Origin: an uncultured Ruminococcus sp.
Lineage (GTDB): Bacteria; Bacillota; Clostridia; Oscillospirales; Ruminococcaceae
Length of the DNA stretch: 7,804 nt
Reading direction: 5' to 3'
NCBI RefSeq assembly: GCF_934476685.1
Contig: NZ_CAKSNX010000028.1
Location: forward strand, 1-7,804
How positions within the stretch are numbered: the first letter of the stretch is position 1; the number at the start of each line of letters is the position of its first letter. The notes beneath the pieces are model-generated. The model made no database searches. It saw only the letters and a list, made by a program, of their open reading frames with translations, and was not told where the DNA came from. Of this stretch, positions 7,342 through 7,804 are shown one piece after another. Made by a program: the position numbers and the translations under genes.

Positions 7342-7804
7342 CCCGAAAAGTTCGTTGATGCGTTAAAGAGCATTATCGAAGCTATCAAGAATTATCTTAA
7401 GAGCGGTGATGTAAACCATCTTATCGCAGGCAAACTCTCCGAAGATGCAAAGGCTCTTGATGAGATTAAGAATCTGTGGGAGGATGGCTTAAAAGCGGCG
7501 GTTAATAATCATACTAAGAGTTCGGCAGTTAAACAAGATACAAAAAAATCCGCTACAGAGAGCGGAACAAAATTTTCTATTGCAGAAGATATGTCGGAAC
7601 AGGAACGTTACGAAGAGCTTAAAGATAAGTCTATAGTTATTTCAAAGCCCGACATGAGCAAAGTGTCCGATATAGACATCGTAGCATATAAAAACCTCAG
7701 CACCAAAGAAGCCAAAAAGCCGATCAAAAGAATTGCGGAAATGCTCGGAATACACAATGTCAATTATAAAAACAGCAATATCGAATTTGATTTTGGTTTT
7801 TCAA
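7342..7804 (+). CDS. 5'-truncated gene fragment, probably a phage-type large polyvalent protein (open at the window edge)
   Basis: An open frame of 154 codons runs from just after an in-frame TAA (7339-7341) to the window edge. It has no ATG, GTG or TTG until the Met codon at 7591 (residue 84), which has only a weak AG-rich upstream stretch. The first 83 residues nevertheless look coding. Residues 2-21 form an amphipathic helix (FVDALKSIIEAIKNYLK), residues 30-53 a second charged helix, and residues 54-77 a Lys/Ser/Thr-rich linker. From KFSIAEDMSEQERYEELKDK (77-96) onward comes a mixed alpha/beta module ending at YKNSNIEFDFGFS. The helix, linker and 'KFSI...' order resembles, from memory, C-terminal parts of very large multidomain proteins of Bacillota prophages and conjugative elements. 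Their final modules are sometimes nucleases, but no catalytic residues can be assigned here. The beginning of the gene is missing at the array junction, so this is probably a relic unless translation restarts at 7591. Family assignment is tentative. Confidence 0.5.

Noticed and set aside
6673..7398. S101, read as IVEAVKEHKAK, resembles IIEAIKNYLKS encoded just after the array, hinting at a self-targeting spacer.
   Set aside because: At the nucleotide level the match is broken every few bases, far too weak for CRISPR targeting. The similarity is that of generic amphipathic helices.
7549..7566. Inverted repeat TCCGCT/AGCGGA after an A-run, resembling a terminator at the end of the array.
   Set aside because: It lies inside the open reading frame, the stem is only 6 bp, and the following bases are AACAAAATTTT with no immediate T-run.

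Overview
Almost the whole window (1-7336) is one uninterrupted CRISPR array: 111 repeats of 32 bp and 110 spacers of 33-38 bp, counted by eye. The repeat has the features of a type I-C (Cas5d-processed) repeat: it begins GTCGC, has a perfect 7-bp stem with a 5-nt loop, and ends in the 11-nt tail TGGATTGAAAT that becomes the crRNA 5' handle. This orientation puts transcription on the + strand and the leader to the left of base 1, outside the window. Clustering of variant repeats at the right end (6775-7336) supports that end as the old, leader-distal one. No cas gene, leader or tracrRNA is visible.

Layout: 1-2549 is a homogeneous array (repeats R1-R39) with two private repeat variants (R1, R9). 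2585-5272 (R40-R80) begins and ends with a five-spacer block present twice, at 2617-2915 and 4942-5240. In the two copies, spacers 1, 3, 4 and 5 match in order but spacer 2 differs. 5309-6739 (R81-R102) is homogeneous again and contains the longest spacer (38 nt). 6775-7336 (R103-R111) is the old end, where a loop substitution (C12T) appears in a mosaic T,T,T,T,C,C,C,C,T pattern. From 7342 to the window edge an open frame on + encodes 154 residues with no start codon near its beginning. It looks like an internal piece of a phage-type large polyvalent protein, cut off directly beside the last repeat.

The organism is probably a member of the Bacillota (Clostridia-like). I infer this from the repeat, which resembles the known Bacillus halodurans I-C repeat, and from the AT-leaning, lysine-rich phage-like flanking gene; it is not proven. 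Functionally, the array would be transcribed as one long pre-crRNA, cut by Cas5d at the base of each hairpin, and loaded into an I-C Cascade that recruits Cas3. No new protein system is visible. The points worth a second look are the array's recombination history and its abrupt junction with a truncated phage-like gene.

Numbering: spacer Sn follows repeat Rn.
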